Of a stretch of 64,000 nt of DNA, positions 9,393 to 18,757 are shown one piece after another. The notes beneath the pieces were generated by a model. The model saw only the letters and a list, made by a program, of their open reading frames with translations. It did not search any database and was not told the origin of the DNA. The position numbers and the translations under genes were made by a program. Position 1 is the stretch's first letter. The number at the start of each line of letters is the position of its first letter. The stretch comes from Streptomyces sp. NBC_01306 (GTDB lineage: Bacteria > Actinomycetota > Actinomycetes > Streptomycetales > Streptomycetaceae), in contig NZ_JAPEPC010000001.1 in NCBI RefSeq assembly GCF_026340465.1, positions 3,250,001 through 3,314,000 on the forward strand, read 5' to 3'.

Positions 9393-11347
9393 GATCCGTC
9401 CCCGATGACCCGGACCCGGTGGTCGAACGAGAAGACCAGCGCGGGGGCTTCGAGGTCGATCCGCTCGGTCGCGTCGCCGCGCTTGCCGGTCAGCGGGTCG
9501 GCCGGGTGCAGCAGCACCTGGTCCACCAGCTCCACGCCCGGCACCCGCTGGAGGACCGCGAAGATCTCGCCGGACTGCACCGGGCGCCCGAACGGCCACC
9601 CCGTGCCGTGGGCACCGCCGGTCAGCGGGTCGAGGTGCCGGTAGAGCGCCTCGTGCGCCTGCCGCCTGACCTTGTCGGTGTCGGCGCCGCGGAACGCGTG
9701 CACGGTCGCGACCACGGTGATGCCCTGGTAGTAGGGCGGACCCACGGCCAGCCGGGTGCCCAGCAGCCGCCGCTCGTCCAGGTAGCGGGTGATCCGCTCC
9801 AGCAGCGCGTCACCGGGCACGAGCTGCTCGAAGCGCAGCCAGCCGCCGGGGTCCGGCACCGCCTGCGGAACGACCAGGACGCGTACGGCATGGGCGCCGT
9901 GCTCGTCGGAGTCGCCTTCGAGGCAGGTGATACGGGCGGTCTCCGGGGCCGCGCGCCGGGCCAGCTCCTCGTAGTCCCGCAGGGTCACCGCGCGGTCCTG
10001 GGCGCGCAACGTGATCGGGGCGCGGGCCTTGGCCTCGTCGACGGTCTCCCCGTCGACGCCACCCCTGGCGGCCTCGCGGTTGATGACCTCGGAGACGTAC
10101 GGGACGGAGTTGCGCAGCACCTGCACGGCGCCGCGTGCGACGTTGCCGGCCCGTCCGCCGCCGGTGCGGTAGGCGCGGGCGCGGATCACGGCACCCTTCG
10201 GCGGCACCGCACCGTACTGGCGCAGGGTGCCGTCGGCCTCGCGTACGGAGGGGCCGAAGGCGATCTCGCCGGTGGCCGCGTCGAGGGTCAGGTGCCGGTC
10301 GTCCGGGCCGGACGCGGCGAAGTGCGGGACGACGTCCCAGTCGGTCCAGCCGTCGCGTTCGGCGATCTGGAGGTTCAGCGGCGGTATGTCACCGACGACC
10401 GGGGCGGCGGCGAGCCGCAGCCGCTGGCCGGGCAGTCCGGTGGACTCCCCCAGCGCCTCGTCACGCACGGTCTCCGCGTGCACGGTGCCGGTGGTGCCGC
10501 CCATGGTGAACGCCTCGGCCGACCGCACGGTGGGCGACGTCGTGTAGAAGGGCTGCCCGGTGGCGGGTTCGGTGACCCGGCAGCGCAGCCAGCCGGCCTC
10601 GCGGCGCCCGCTGCGGGACCTGGTGTGGCCGCCGGGGATGTGCAGGACGACCTCGCCGGGGCGGTTGAGACCGCCGGTGCCGTCCCGGTCCACCTCGCAG
10701 GCGGTCCAGCCGTCCTCGGTCCACGCCTCCCAGACCAGCGGGGGCTGCCGGGGGTCGACACCGACACCGTCGACGCGGCTGTCGAGGGTCAGCGCCACGG
10801 CGCAGTGCGGCACGGCCGCGGTGAGCCCGAACATCAGGCAGTCGCCGGGCTGCGGCGACTCGGAGAAGCAGAGCAGGTCCTTGCCCTCGGCCAGCTCGGC
10901 CGTACGGTCGGCGGCGGTCTCACCACTGCGCTGGATCACCAGGTACGCCAACTCGCACGAGAATATGGTGAGTTCGCGCTCGGTGGCGAAGACGACCGCC
11001 TCCTCGCTCTCCGTACGGGCGGTGGCGACCTCGGTGCCCACGGGCAGCCGCACCGCCTCGTCCAGCGGCGCCGACAGCCAGAAGGTGACGTCGGTGCGCG
11101 CCGCCGACGGCGGGAAGAGGGTGATCCCGATCAGGTCCAGGAAGGCGAGGTGGTTCTTCTCGGGGACGCGGTTGAGCCGGTACACGATCTGGTCGGCCAT
11201 GTGGGCGACCGTCTCGACGAGCGTCACCCCCGGGTCGGACACGTTGTGGTCCGTCCACTCCGGGGCGCGCTGCTGGATGTAGCGCTTGGCGTCGTCGACG
11301 AACTGCTGGAAGCGGCGGTCGTCGAGGTGGGGAGAGGGCAGTGCCAT
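9389..11347 (-). CDS. cis11: CIS baseplate wedge protein, baseplate-J/gp6 like
   Basis: 652 aa, ATG 11347 with a 1-nt overlap (TGATG) to the gp25-like gene. The N-terminus (LDDRRFQQFVDDAKRYIQ, DHNVSDPGVTLVETVAHMADQIVYRLNRVPEKN) and the later DEAKARAPITLRAQDRAVTLRDYEELARRA and YYQGITVVATVHAF segments are typical of putative baseplate assembly proteins of the J family. It forms the wedge ring that triggers sheath contraction. Length and position, between gp25-like and gpI-like genes, match other CIS operons. Confidence 0.9.
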   Translation of the reverse strand: MALPSPHLDDRRFQQFVDDAKRYIQQRAPEWTDHNVSDPGVTLVETVAHMADQIVYRLNRVPEKNHLAFLDLIGITLFPPSAARTDVTFWLSAPLDEAVRLPVGTEVATARTESEEAVVFATERELTIFSCELAYLVIQRSGETAADRTAELAEGKDLLCFSESPQPGDCLMFGLTAAVPHCAVALTLDSRVDGVGVDPRQPPLVWEAWTEDGWTACEVDRDGTGGLNRPGEVVLHIPGGHTRSRSGRREAGWLRCRVTEPATGQPFYTTSPTVRSAEAFTMGGTTGTVHAETVRDEALGESTGLPGQRLRLAAAPVVGDIPPLNLQIAERDGWTDWDVVPHFAASGPDDRHLTLDAATGEIAFGPSVREADGTLRQYGAVPPKGAVIRARAYRTGGGRAGNVARGAVQVLRNSVPYVSEVINREAARGGVDGETVDEAKARAPITLRAQDRAVTLRDYEELARRAAPETARITCLEGDSDEHGAHAVRVLVVPQAVPDPGGWLRFEQLVPGDALLERITRYLDERRLLGTRLAVGPPYYQGITVVATVHAFRGADTDKVRRQAHEALYRHLDPLTGGAHGTGWPFGRPVQSGEIFAVLQRVPGVELVDQVLLHPADPLTGKRGDATERIDLEAPALVFSFDHRVRVIGDGS

Positions 11348-11784
11348 CAGCGTTCGCTTTCGGTGGCCGGTCCCGCATCCGAGGACGGCTCGTCGTGGGA
11401 GGGAATCGTGTAGAACGGGAAGACCAGGCTGCGGGGGTTGTTGGTACCGCGGATCGAGTACCGGACGTCGATGAAGAGCACGCCCTGCTGGTCCCCGGCG
11501 CTGACCTCCACATCCTCCACCTCGATGCGCGGCTCCCAGCGGTCGAGGCTCACATACACCTCGTGCTGGATCCGGCCGGCCGTCGCCTCGTTGACCGGGG
11601 CGAAGACCATGTCGTGGATGGCGCAGCCGAAGTCGGGGCGCATCGGCCGTTCGCCGGGGGCGGTGGCGAGGACGAGCCGGATGGCCTCCTCGACCTCGCG
11701 CTCCCCGCTGACCATGGCGATGCCACCGGTGGGGCCGATACGGAGCGGGAACGCCCAGCCGGTGCCGACGAATTGCTCTGCCAT
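11347..11784 (-). CDS. cis9: CIS gp25-like baseplate protein
   Basis: 145 aa, starting one base after the spike-gene stop. Conserved gp25/GPW features: GWAFPLRIGPTGGIAMVSGEREVEEAIRLVL, TAPGERPMRPDFGC, and the NEATAGRIQHEVYVSLDRWEPRI helix with the following VEV strand. This lysozyme-related but non-catalytic baseplate protein connects the wedge to the sheath. The last ~20 residues are Ser/Glu/Asp-rich and probably disordered. Confidence 0.9.
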   Translation of the reverse strand: MAEQFVGTGWAFPLRIGPTGGIAMVSGEREVEEAIRLVLATAPGERPMRPDFGCAIHDMVFAPVNEATAGRIQHEVYVSLDRWEPRIEVEDVEVSAGDQQGVLFIDVRYSIRGTNNPRSLVFPFYTIPSHDEPSSDAGPATESER

Positions 11785-11785
11785 G

Positions 11786-13669
11786 TCAGACCACCGGGAT
11801 GTCGTTGGCGAAGACGAGGCCCAGCAGGTCCACCCTGACGGCCTTGATGCCGATGTCCGCGATCGCGTTGATCTGGACGGTGCCCTCGCCGGAGATGGTG
11901 GTCAGACCGACGGCGTTCAGGCCCAGTTCGCCACCGGCCTCGACGTTGTACGCACCGATGGCCTTGGTGTTGATGATCGACCCCTGCATGTCGAGGACCC
12001 CGCCGCTCCTGATCGAGATCTTGCCGCCCGCCTTCAACGAAAGGTCCTTGCCCGCCTCGATGGACACCGACCGGGTGCCCTTGATGGTGACGGAGCCCTT
12101 GCTGTCGACGGTGATCTCGGTCTTGGTGCGGTCCAGGTTGATGGTCAGCCGGTCGTCGCCGCTGCTGATGCGAACGCCGCGCTTGCCGCCCACCCGTTCG
12201 TCGAGCAGGTCGACCCGGTTGCGGTTGCGGTCGCCCAGCGTGTGGCGGGTGGCCCGGCCGCTGGTGCGGTCGTACGGCTGGACGTCGTTGCTGCTGGGCT
12301 TGTCCTTGCCGTTGTAGAGGCCGCCGATCACGAATGGGTGGTCGAGGGCGCCGCGGTCGAAGCCCACCAGTACCTCGTCCCCGGCGTCGGGCGCGATGAT
12401 GCCGCCGCCCTTGAACCCGCCGAACTGCACGGTACGGGTCCAGTCGCTGGTGTACATGTCGTCGAGCCACGGGAAGCGCAGCTTGACCCGGCCCTGCTTC
12501 AACGGGTCCTTGATGTCGGTGACCAGCGCGTTGGCGACGCTGGGCATCCGGGCCGACGGGCTCTGCCCGCCCGATGTGAGCCCGTACAGCGAACGCCACT
12601 GGCGGCCGCTGACCGTCAGGAACGTCTCGTAGTGCCGGCCGTCACCGAACGAGTGGCGGGCGGCGGTCACCGTGTACTTGCCTTCGAACGGGTCGCCCAC
12701 ATCGGCGAGCGCGACCGGGACGCCGGGCCGCAGCTTGGGGTTGCCGCGGACCGTCACCTCCAGCTCGGCGAAGGCCGCGGTGACATCGTCGGCGAGGGCC
12801 GAAGCGGCGTTCTTCACCTCGCTCTGCTTGTCGTACGGGGTGTCCGTCTCGACGATCGTCGCGGGCCCGAACTTGCTGCTGGCCTTCGCGGGCGTGGTGC
12901 CGATGGATATCCCCGGGTTGGACGTGGCGGGCGACTTGCCGACGATGTCGCGCTTGGCCGTCACGTCCCAGCCGCGCGCCTCGGCGGTGGCCACCTGGTC
13001 GGCGGAGGTGACCGCGGCGCGGCAGCGCAGGATGTCGACCCCGGCCTCCAGGACGTACGGGCTCTTCTCGCTCGGCGTGCTGACCGGCGGGGCGCCGGAC
13101 GCCTTGTCGGCCTTGGCGAACTGGAACTCGCCCTCGGAGTCGACGGACAGCACCCGCTCGTTCTCGTCGGCGAGCCGGCACAGGAAGTCCCAGTCGGTGA
13201 CGTTGGCCTGGGTGATGTACTCGTAGATGCTCTTGGTGGCGTCGATCTTGCCGATCTTCAGCTTGTCCTGCCCCGCGAGCTTGCGGGCGATGTCGGACGC
13301 CGTCATGTTCCGGTACCCGACCACCCGCCGCTGCCGCAGCATCCGGTGGCCGCCGTCGTAGCCGCGGATGACCGTCATGGTGCCGGTGCCGTCGTAGTCG
13401 ATCTCCAGGCCGGTGATCTCACCGGTGATCAGCGGGGACTGGGCCCCCTGGCCGTCGGCGACCGGCGCGATGACGATCTTCTTGCCGATGTCGGCGCCGG
13501 AGTCGGAGAGCACCTTCTTCTTGGGGTCGCGGAAGGTGAGCTGGAAGGAACCGGGCACACCCGCACCGAAATCGATCCACCCGGCGACGAGCAGCGATGC
13601 GAGCTCCTTCGTCAACGGCGCCCCGCCGATGGTGACATGGAGGACATTGGAGTAGCCGATCTTGGTCAT
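11786..13669 (-). CDS. cis8: CIS central spike protein, VgrG-like
   Basis: 627 aa. ATG 13669 shares one base with the stop of the LysM gene. The N-terminal gp27-like part contains FGAGVPGSFQLTF, ITGEITGLEIDYDGTGTMTVIRGYD and SIYEYITQANVTDWDFLCRLADENE. The gp5/OB part follows at ~375-460 (KDPLKQGRVKLRFPWLD, TRTVQFGGFKGGGIIAPDAGDEVLVGFD). The C-terminal ~130 residues are short alternating hydrophobic repeats (SVTIKG, SVSIEAGKDLSLKAGGKISIRS), predicting the triple-stranded beta-helix needle. No effector domain is fused at the end. Confidence 0.9.
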   Translation of the reverse strand: MTKIGYSNVLHVTIGGAPLTKELASLLVAGWIDFGAGVPGSFQLTFRDPKKKVLSDSGADIGKKIVIAPVADGQGAQSPLITGEITGLEIDYDGTGTMTVIRGYDGGHRMLRQRRVVGYRNMTASDIARKLAGQDKLKIGKIDATKSIYEYITQANVTDWDFLCRLADENERVLSVDSEGEFQFAKADKASGAPPVSTPSEKSPYVLEAGVDILRCRAAVTSADQVATAEARGWDVTAKRDIVGKSPATSNPGISIGTTPAKASSKFGPATIVETDTPYDKQSEVKNAASALADDVTAAFAELEVTVRGNPKLRPGVPVALADVGDPFEGKYTVTAARHSFGDGRHYETFLTVSGRQWRSLYGLTSGGQSPSARMPSVANALVTDIKDPLKQGRVKLRFPWLDDMYTSDWTRTVQFGGFKGGGIIAPDAGDEVLVGFDRGALDHPFVIGGLYNGKDKPSSNDVQPYDRTSGRATRHTLGDRNRNRVDLLDERVGGKRGVRISSGDDRLTINLDRTKTEITVDSKGSVTIKGTRSVSIEAGKDLSLKAGGKISIRSGGVLDMQGSIINTKAIGAYNVEAGGELGLNAVGLTTISGEGTVQINAIADIGIKAVRVDLLGLVFANDIPVV

Positions 13670-14406
13670 CAGTGGCCGACCTCTTCGGCGGCAGGGAGCA
13701 TGAGTTCGGTGCCCGGGCTCAACTGCCCCGGGTTGTCGATGCCGTTGGCCTCGGCGATGGTGCGCCAGACCGTGGCATCACCGTACTCGCGCCAGGCGAG
13801 GAACTGGAGCGAGTCACCCGCGACGACCCGGTGCACCCGGCGTGCGGTGAGCGCGCCCGACGTGGGGTTCTGCCCGGCGGTCTTGCTCGGGATCTCGTGC
13901 AGATGCACCTGACAGGTGGCGCGGATCGGGACGCCCGTGGTGCTGAAGAGGCTGTACGTGGCGTCGACCGAGCTGACGTACGCGGTGAAGCGCGCGGTGG
14001 AGAACGCACCCCACTGGAAGACCACCCACGGTGTCGACGGCTGCTTCGCCGCGATGCTGGCCGAGGTCACCTCGCAGCAGGAGAAGAGCGCTTCGACGTT
14101 CTTCCGGACGTCGTTGCTGTCCGGCTCGTCGGAGGTGTCCAGGAACACCTCGACGGTCATCTCACGGGGTTCGGGCCCCATGAACTCCGGCACCGCGCCG
14201 TCGCGCACCGCCGCCGTGGGCGTCGTCTTCCACTGGGCGCGGCGGCTCAGCGCCAGCTGGGACGGGTTGAAGTCGAAGTTGAACGTGCGGATCAGCCCGC
14301 CGGGCGTCGTGCTGTAGCCGACGGGCGGCTGGTGGATCGCGAGCGTCGCACGCACCAGGCTCTTGCCCGCGCCGCCCTTACCGCCCTTGCCTCCGGTGCT
14401 CGCCAT
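13669..14406 (-). CDS. cis7: CIS LysM-domain baseplate adaptor (gp53-like)
   Basis: 245 aa. A C-terminal LysM motif (HRVVAGDSLQFLAWREYGDATVWRTIAEANG, then LSPGTELMLP) follows a domain containing FNFDFNPSQLALSRRAQW and TVEVFLDTSDEP that is shared by CIS/T4-gp53-like adaptors. In CIS particles this protein glues spike and wedge together. The N-terminal GGKGGKGG stretch is low complexity. It lies 12 bp downstream of the second tube gene. Confidence 0.85.
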   Translation of the reverse strand: MASTGGKGGKGGAGKSLVRATLAIHQPPVGYSTTPGGLIRTFNFDFNPSQLALSRRAQWKTTPTAAVRDGAVPEFMGPEPREMTVEVFLDTSDEPDSNDVRKNVEALFSCCEVTSASIAAKQPSTPWVVFQWGAFSTARFTAYVSSVDATYSLFSTTGVPIRATCQVHLHEIPSKTAGQNPTSGALTARRVHRVVAGDSLQFLAWREYGDATVWRTIAEANGIDNPGQLSPGTELMLPAAEEVGH

Positions 14407-14418
14407 CTGCGCTGCCCC

Positions 14419-14844
14419 CTAGTCCGTGAATCCGTGGTGGGTGATCTCCAGGGTCTCGACGGCCACGGAGGGGTTCGACGGGTTCAGCGAAGGACCCCGC
14501 CAGCTCACCGGCAGCACATCGATGAGCCCCCAGCGTGCGACCAGCGAACCGTCGGCGCGCAGCGCGGAGATCTGCGCCGTGGGCCGGGTGACCCCGGTGG
14601 TGATGGAGGAGATCCAGGCCGCGACCTTCGAGGTGTCCGGGGTGAGCGGGCGCGTCAGCGTGATGTTGGAGAACGTGACCCGGGACGGCAGCTGCCAGAC
14701 GAAGCCGTTGTTGCCGCCCTCCTGCCGCTGCTCGATCTCCACCTGGGAGGAGAGCCCTTCGCAGCCGTTGAACGTGCCCAGGCTCTCTCCGTCGATGGAC
14801 AGGCTGAAGAAGATGGTGGAGCCGGGATCCTGGTCCTGGGGCAT
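14419..14844 (-). CDS. CIS inner tube protein, second paralogue
   Basis: 141 aa, phage-tail-tube fold: FFSLSIDGESLGTFNGCEGLSSQVEIEQRQEGG, LPSRVTFSNITLTRPLT, VAAWISSI, ALRADGSLVARWGLIDVLPVSW, ETLEITHHGF. It is related to but clearly different from the tube protein encoded at 19392-19835. In CIS with two tube paralogues, one usually forms the initiator layer above the baseplate. Its place next to the baseplate genes rather than the sheath supports that role here (inference). Confidence 0.85.
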   Translation of the reverse strand: MPQDQDPGSTIFFSLSIDGESLGTFNGCEGLSSQVEIEQRQEGGNNGFVWQLPSRVTFSNITLTRPLTPDTSKVAAWISSITTGVTRPTAQISALRADGSLVARWGLIDVLPVSWRGPSLNPSNPSVAVETLEITHHGFTD

Positions 14845-14919
14845 CGGGTGCGGCTTTCCTTCCTGCGGGTCGGTGCGGGTGGTGCGGTACTGCGGTGGCC
14901 GGGTGGTGCGGGCCCGGCC

Positions 14920-15030
14920 GGTGGTGCGGTGCTGTGCGGTTGTTGCGCGGTGGTGCGGTGCTGTGCGGTTGTTGCGCGGTGGTGCGGTGCTGTGCGGTTG
15001 TTGCGCGGTGGTGCGGTGCTGTGCGGTTGC
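14920..15030. repeat. 29-bp tandem repeat, about 3.8 copies
   Basis: Three exact 29-bp units (14920-14948, 14949-14977, 14978-15006) and a fourth partial one starting at 15007 lie in the 217-bp gap between the VQR-repeat gene and the second tube gene. The units are G/T-rich on the plus strand, so the minus-strand transcript would be C/A-rich. This is the only sizeable gap in the sheath-to-baseplate block. Confidence 0.9.
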
Positions 15031-15061
15031 TCGCCGTCAGCGTCGGCGGTTGCCGTCGCCG

Positions 15062-18000
15062 TCAGCGCCGGGGGTCCCGGAGTCTGCCGATCCGTTCGCG
15101 GTCCATGCGCAGCTCCGTCCTCAGCAGCCGGGTGAGCGGGCCCATCAGCCGGTGGGTGAGCTCATCCACCTGGCCGTCGGACAGTTCCCTGGCATCGAAC
15201 CTGTTCCCGGTCGCCTCGGTGGAACCGTCGCAGCGGGGACCATTGTTGAGGTTCGGCGCTACCGCACTGTACGGCGGGGGGCTGTCGGCGTGCTCGGTGT
15301 ACGGAGGCGGGGGTGCGCCCCCACCGCCGTTGCCGCTGCCACCGCCGCCCGGTGTGCTGTGGGACGTGACGTTGACGGTCGAGAGCTGCGGGGCCGCGGG
15401 GGTCGGCGGCTTGACCAGCAGGGGAGGCTTCGACCCCGGCGGGTTGGCCCGCTGCACCACCGGTAGCGCCGCGGACGCGGGCCCGGAAGCCGCGCGGCCG
15501 AGAGCGACGACGGGTGCGGTCGAGCGCCCTGCGGTGTCCGGCGCCGGTGCGGCCCCCGGGACCGGCAGCGTGGTCCGGGCCGTGAGCGGGGCCGGCGGTG
15601 CGGGCGTGACCGGGGCCGTGGGTGCGGACGGTGCGCCCTGTGGAGCGGCCGAGAGCTGCACCGGCAGGGCCGAAAAGGCCTGCGTGACACCGCTGGACGG
15701 GAGACCGCTGGACGGGAGGCCGTCGCCCCGCACCGACGCACCATCCTGGCGGAGGGAGGCCGGAGTACCGGTGACGGCTGCCGGGCCCTGCGGCACGGGA
15801 GCCACGGAGCCCGGGACCGACGCACGCTGAATGTGCAGCGGCACCGGGGGCGCGGCAGCCTGCTGGGCGGCCGGACCACCGGGAAGAGCCGCCGAAGGCA
15901 CCGGCCCCGACAGGTCGGCCGAGCGCTGAACGGGGCGCGCCACCGGGGTCGTAGCGGGCACATCGGCCGATCCGGCCGTACCGGCACCGCTCGCCGGTAG
16001 TGCGGCCCCACCGGGTCCAGGCAGGGACACGGCGCGACGCTGGACCACCGGCTCACCCGAACCGGCGGGCCGGACCACGGGACGCACCGCCGCGGAACTC
16101 CCGGGCGCGGAGGCGCGGTTCGGCCCCGGCGCCGGAGCGCTGCTCGCCTCCGGAACGGCGTGCGGTACGGGCATGCCGGGCGCGGCGGAACGCTGGATGA
16201 CCGGCGCGCTGCCTGCCATGGGGCGCATTGGCCGGTCGTCCGACACCAGGAGAGCCGGGGCGGGAAGAGCCGGGGCAGGGAGATCCGGAACCGTGCTGCC
16301 CGGAGCTGTGCTGCCTGGAGCTGTGCTGCCCGGAACTGTGCTGGCCGGGGCTGGGCGGTCCGTGGCTGTGCGGCCCGGAACCGGGAGGTCCGGGACTCGC
16401 GTTTCTGGCGCGACGGAGCGGAGCGGAGCGGCCGCACCCGGAGCACTCTTCCGCTGCACGGCACCCGACGCCTCGGCCGACGGCCGTACGGCGCGCGCGG
16501 GGGCCAGGGGCCGTGCGGCGGGAGCGGACGCGCGGGGGGCCCGCCGCTCCGGCGGCGCGGTGGCGGCGGGAGCCGGCCCGCCGGGGGCGCGCTGCACGGC
16601 CGGAGTAGCCGCTACGGGACCGACATCGTTGCCAGGCCCGGAAGTTGACGATGCATCAGCACTGGTCGGCCCGACCGGCATCGCGATGGACGGGGGCGTG
16701 GAAGCGGGCGTCGGTGCAGACGTGGGCGTCGGTGCAGATGCAGGTGCCGGTGCCGGTGCAGACATGGGTGCCGGTGCTGGTGCCGACGCTGCGGTGACGT
16801 CCGAGCGCCCCATACCGCTCCCGGCGGATCCGGCATCCTGGCGACCCGGAGCCGGGGCAGCCGAGGACGTGGCCGACCGCTGTACGGGCGCCGGGGCAGC
16901 CTTGCCGCCCGGAGCGCCTTCCTTCTTACGCTGCAACGGAGTTGGCCCCTTCGCCTCTCCGGCGACCGGCCGCGCCCCGTCCGGCGGCCCGGCCATCGGC
17001 GCGCCGAGCAGCGGCCTGCGACGGGGGGCGGAGGAGGACGGCGAGGCGGGAGCGGCCGTACTGCCGGTTCCGGTCCCGCTGCCGGTCGCACGCTTCTGTA
17101 CGGGGGCGGACGGGGACGGCGAGCCGGCCGGGGCCTGAGCCTTCGACCCGGACTGGGACTGGGAAGCCTCACCGGACGAGCCGGATGAACCGGACGGCAC
17201 CGTGGAGCCCGACCCCGTACCACCAGACGGAGAAGTACCGCTCCCCGCAGCCCGGTTGGCCGGGGTTTCGGACGGCGTCGGGCGCTGCGGCTGCGGAGCC
17301 GACGCGGGCGGTCCGAGCCTGCTGGAGCGGACCGGCTGCGGCGTCTCGGGCGCTGCGGAGCCTGCCCCCGCACTACTCCGTACCGGCGCACCGAGCGCGG
17401 ACGCCCGGCCGGTTCCCTGTGTCGCCGCGCGCTGAACGGAAGCGGGGTCGTTCTGCGCCCGTACCGCACGCTCAGGAGCCATGGACCGCTGAACACCCCG
17501 GTCCGGCACGGCACTTCCGGCTGCGGGGTTCCCGGTCACCGGCGTGTTCCCGGCAGGGGAACTCCCGCCTGCGGGAGACTCCGTCACGGCACGTTCCACG
17601 GCTGCGCGCTCCGGCTCCGTACCACTGACCGATTCCGTACCACTGGCCCCGGACCCACCGGGCGTGGACACACTCCGCTGCACCGCGCCCCCGGCAACCG
17701 GCCCGACAGGACCAACCGGCGGCACAGACGGCACAGACGGCGCGGCCGACGACACAGGCCCCACAGGACCCGCCGGCGCCGCAGCAGGAGCCGAACCAGC
17801 AGCCCGGGACGACGACTTCGACGGCGACTTCGACAGCTGCACGGGAGTCTGCCGTACGGGAGCCTGCTGCGGGGGAGTCTGCGCAGGCGCGGGCCGCGCG
17901 CCCGCCGACCGCCGTACCGGTGCTCCCGGCGCTGCCGCGCTTCCCGGAACGCTCCCGGACCGCCCGGGGGCGGCGGCACCCCGAGGAGTCACAGCAGACG

Positions 18001-18739
18001 CAGAGGACCCAGAGGGCACAGCAGCCCTGGAAGGCACAGCACGCGAAGACTCAGACACGGCCGGAGCCGGAGATTCCGCCTCCCTGGCGGGAGGCTCACC
18101 CGCCTGTGCCGGACGGGCCGAAGCGGGCAGCACCCGTCGCTGCACCGCAGGCGGAGCCGCCTTGGTCAGCGGAGCCCGGCGGCTCGCCGCCTGCTGTACG
18201 GGTGCGACGCGGGGACCGGCCGGGCGTGCGGCGGCGACCGCCCGCTGGACCGGCGAGCCCGGCAGCAGGCCGGAGCCCTCGTACGGGCCGGGGCCCGCGT
18301 CCGCGAGGTCGGCGGCGTCGTCGGCCGGGGCAACCGGCAGCGACAGCGCGGGCAGCCCGAAGCCGGCCCCGGAGGGAGCGGCTGCGGGCGTCAGGGCGTC
18401 ACGGAGCAGCCCGCCGGGGGCGCCGTCGAGCACGGCGTGCGAGAGCGACCCGGAGAAGGACGGGTTCTGCCAAGTGGCCAGCCGGGAGGCGAAGTCGGCG
18501 GTAGCCACGGCGTGCCCCGCCGTGCGGCCGGTCGCCCGCTGGATCTCGGGCAGTCCGTTCCAGTCACGCCCGGAAGCCGCCACCACGGCCGGCGCGGGGG
18601 CAGAAGAAGTGGGCGCAGAAGATGTGGGCGCAGAAGAAGCCTGCGCGGCAGGCGCCGGGCCCGAGGGCGCCGGAGCGTTATGCGCAGACGTGCCCGAGCC
18701 CGTGTCCGTACGGCCCCGGAACCTGTCGAGGAATCCCAT
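15062..18739 (-). CDS. Giant disordered VQR-repeat protein of the CIS locus
   Basis: 1225 aa from ATG 18739 (MGFLDRFRGRT). More than 80% is Pro/Ala/Ser/Gly-rich and must be mostly disordered. Inside this background a short motif recurs, variants of (A/P)VQR(S/A/R), more than a dozen times (SPVQRAV, AVQRRVL, PVQRSAT, TPVQRS, PVVQRRA, PVIQRSA). Two regions look ordered: residues ~50-115 (DWNGLPEIQRATG, FASRLATWQNPSFSGSLSHAV) and the last ~45 residues (LSDGQVDELTHRLMGPLTRLLRTEL, MDRERIGRLR). I recall similar ends in large proteins of actinobacterial CIS loci. No HExxH protease motif is seen. Possible roles are a tape-measure substitute, cargo scaffold or effector. The minus-strand frame is preferred over overlapping plus-strand frames because of its ordered ends and operon position. 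Confidence 0.75.
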   Translation of the reverse strand: MGFLDRFRGRTDTGSGTSAHNAPAPSGPAPAAQASSAPTSSAPTSSAPAPAVVAASGRDWNGLPEIQRATGRTAGHAVATADFASRLATWQNPSFSGSLSHAVLDGAPGGLLRDALTPAAAPSGAGFGLPALSLPVAPADDAADLADAGPGPYEGSGLLPGSPVQRAVAAARPAGPRVAPVQQAASRRAPLTKAAPPAVQRRVLPASARPAQAGEPPAREAESPAPAVSESSRAVPSRAAVPSGSSASAVTPRGAAAPGRSGSVPGSAAAPGAPVRRSAGARPAPAQTPPQQAPVRQTPVQLSKSPSKSSSRAAGSAPAAAPAGPVGPVSSAAPSVPSVPPVGPVGPVAGGAVQRSVSTPGGSGASGTESVSGTEPERAAVERAVTESPAGGSSPAGNTPVTGNPAAGSAVPDRGVQRSMAPERAVRAQNDPASVQRAATQGTGRASALGAPVRSSAGAGSAAPETPQPVRSSRLGPPASAPQPQRPTPSETPANRAAGSGTSPSGGTGSGSTVPSGSSGSSGEASQSQSGSKAQAPAGSPSPSAPVQKRATGSGTGTGSTAAPASPSSSAPRRRPLLGAPMAGPPDGARPVAGEAKGPTPLQRKKEGAPGGKAAPAPVQRSATSSAAPAPGRQDAGSAGSGMGRSDVTAASAPAPAPMSAPAPAPASAPTPTSAPTPASTPPSIAMPVGPTSADASSTSGPGNDVGPVAATPAVQRAPGGPAPAATAPPERRAPRASAPAARPLAPARAVRPSAEASGAVQRKSAPGAAAPLRSVAPETRVPDLPVPGRTATDRPAPASTVPGSTAPGSTAPGSTVPDLPAPALPAPALLVSDDRPMRPMAGSAPVIQRSAAPGMPVPHAVPEASSAPAPGPNRASAPGSSAAVRPVVRPAGSGEPVVQRRAVSLPGPGGAALPASGAGTAGSADVPATTPVARPVQRSADLSGPVPSAALPGGPAAQQAAAPPVPLHIQRASVPGSVAPVPQGPAAVTGTPASLRQDGASVRGDGLPSSGLPSSGVTQAFSALPVQLSAAPQGAPSAPTAPVTPAPPAPLTARTTLPVPGAAPAPDTAGRSTAPVVALGRAASGPASAALPVVQRANPPGSKPPLLVKPPTPAAPQLSTVNVTSHSTPGGGGSGNGGGGAPPPPYTEHADSPPPYSAVAPNLNNGPRCDGSTEATGNRFDARELSDGQVDELTHRLMGPLTRLLRTELRMDRERIGRLRDPRR

Positions 18740-18757
18740 GACGGTGCCCCCGCCCCC

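Noticed and set aside
14920..15030. Possible CRISPR array
   Set aside because: Units are contiguous 29-bp tandem repeats without spacers and no cas genes are present.
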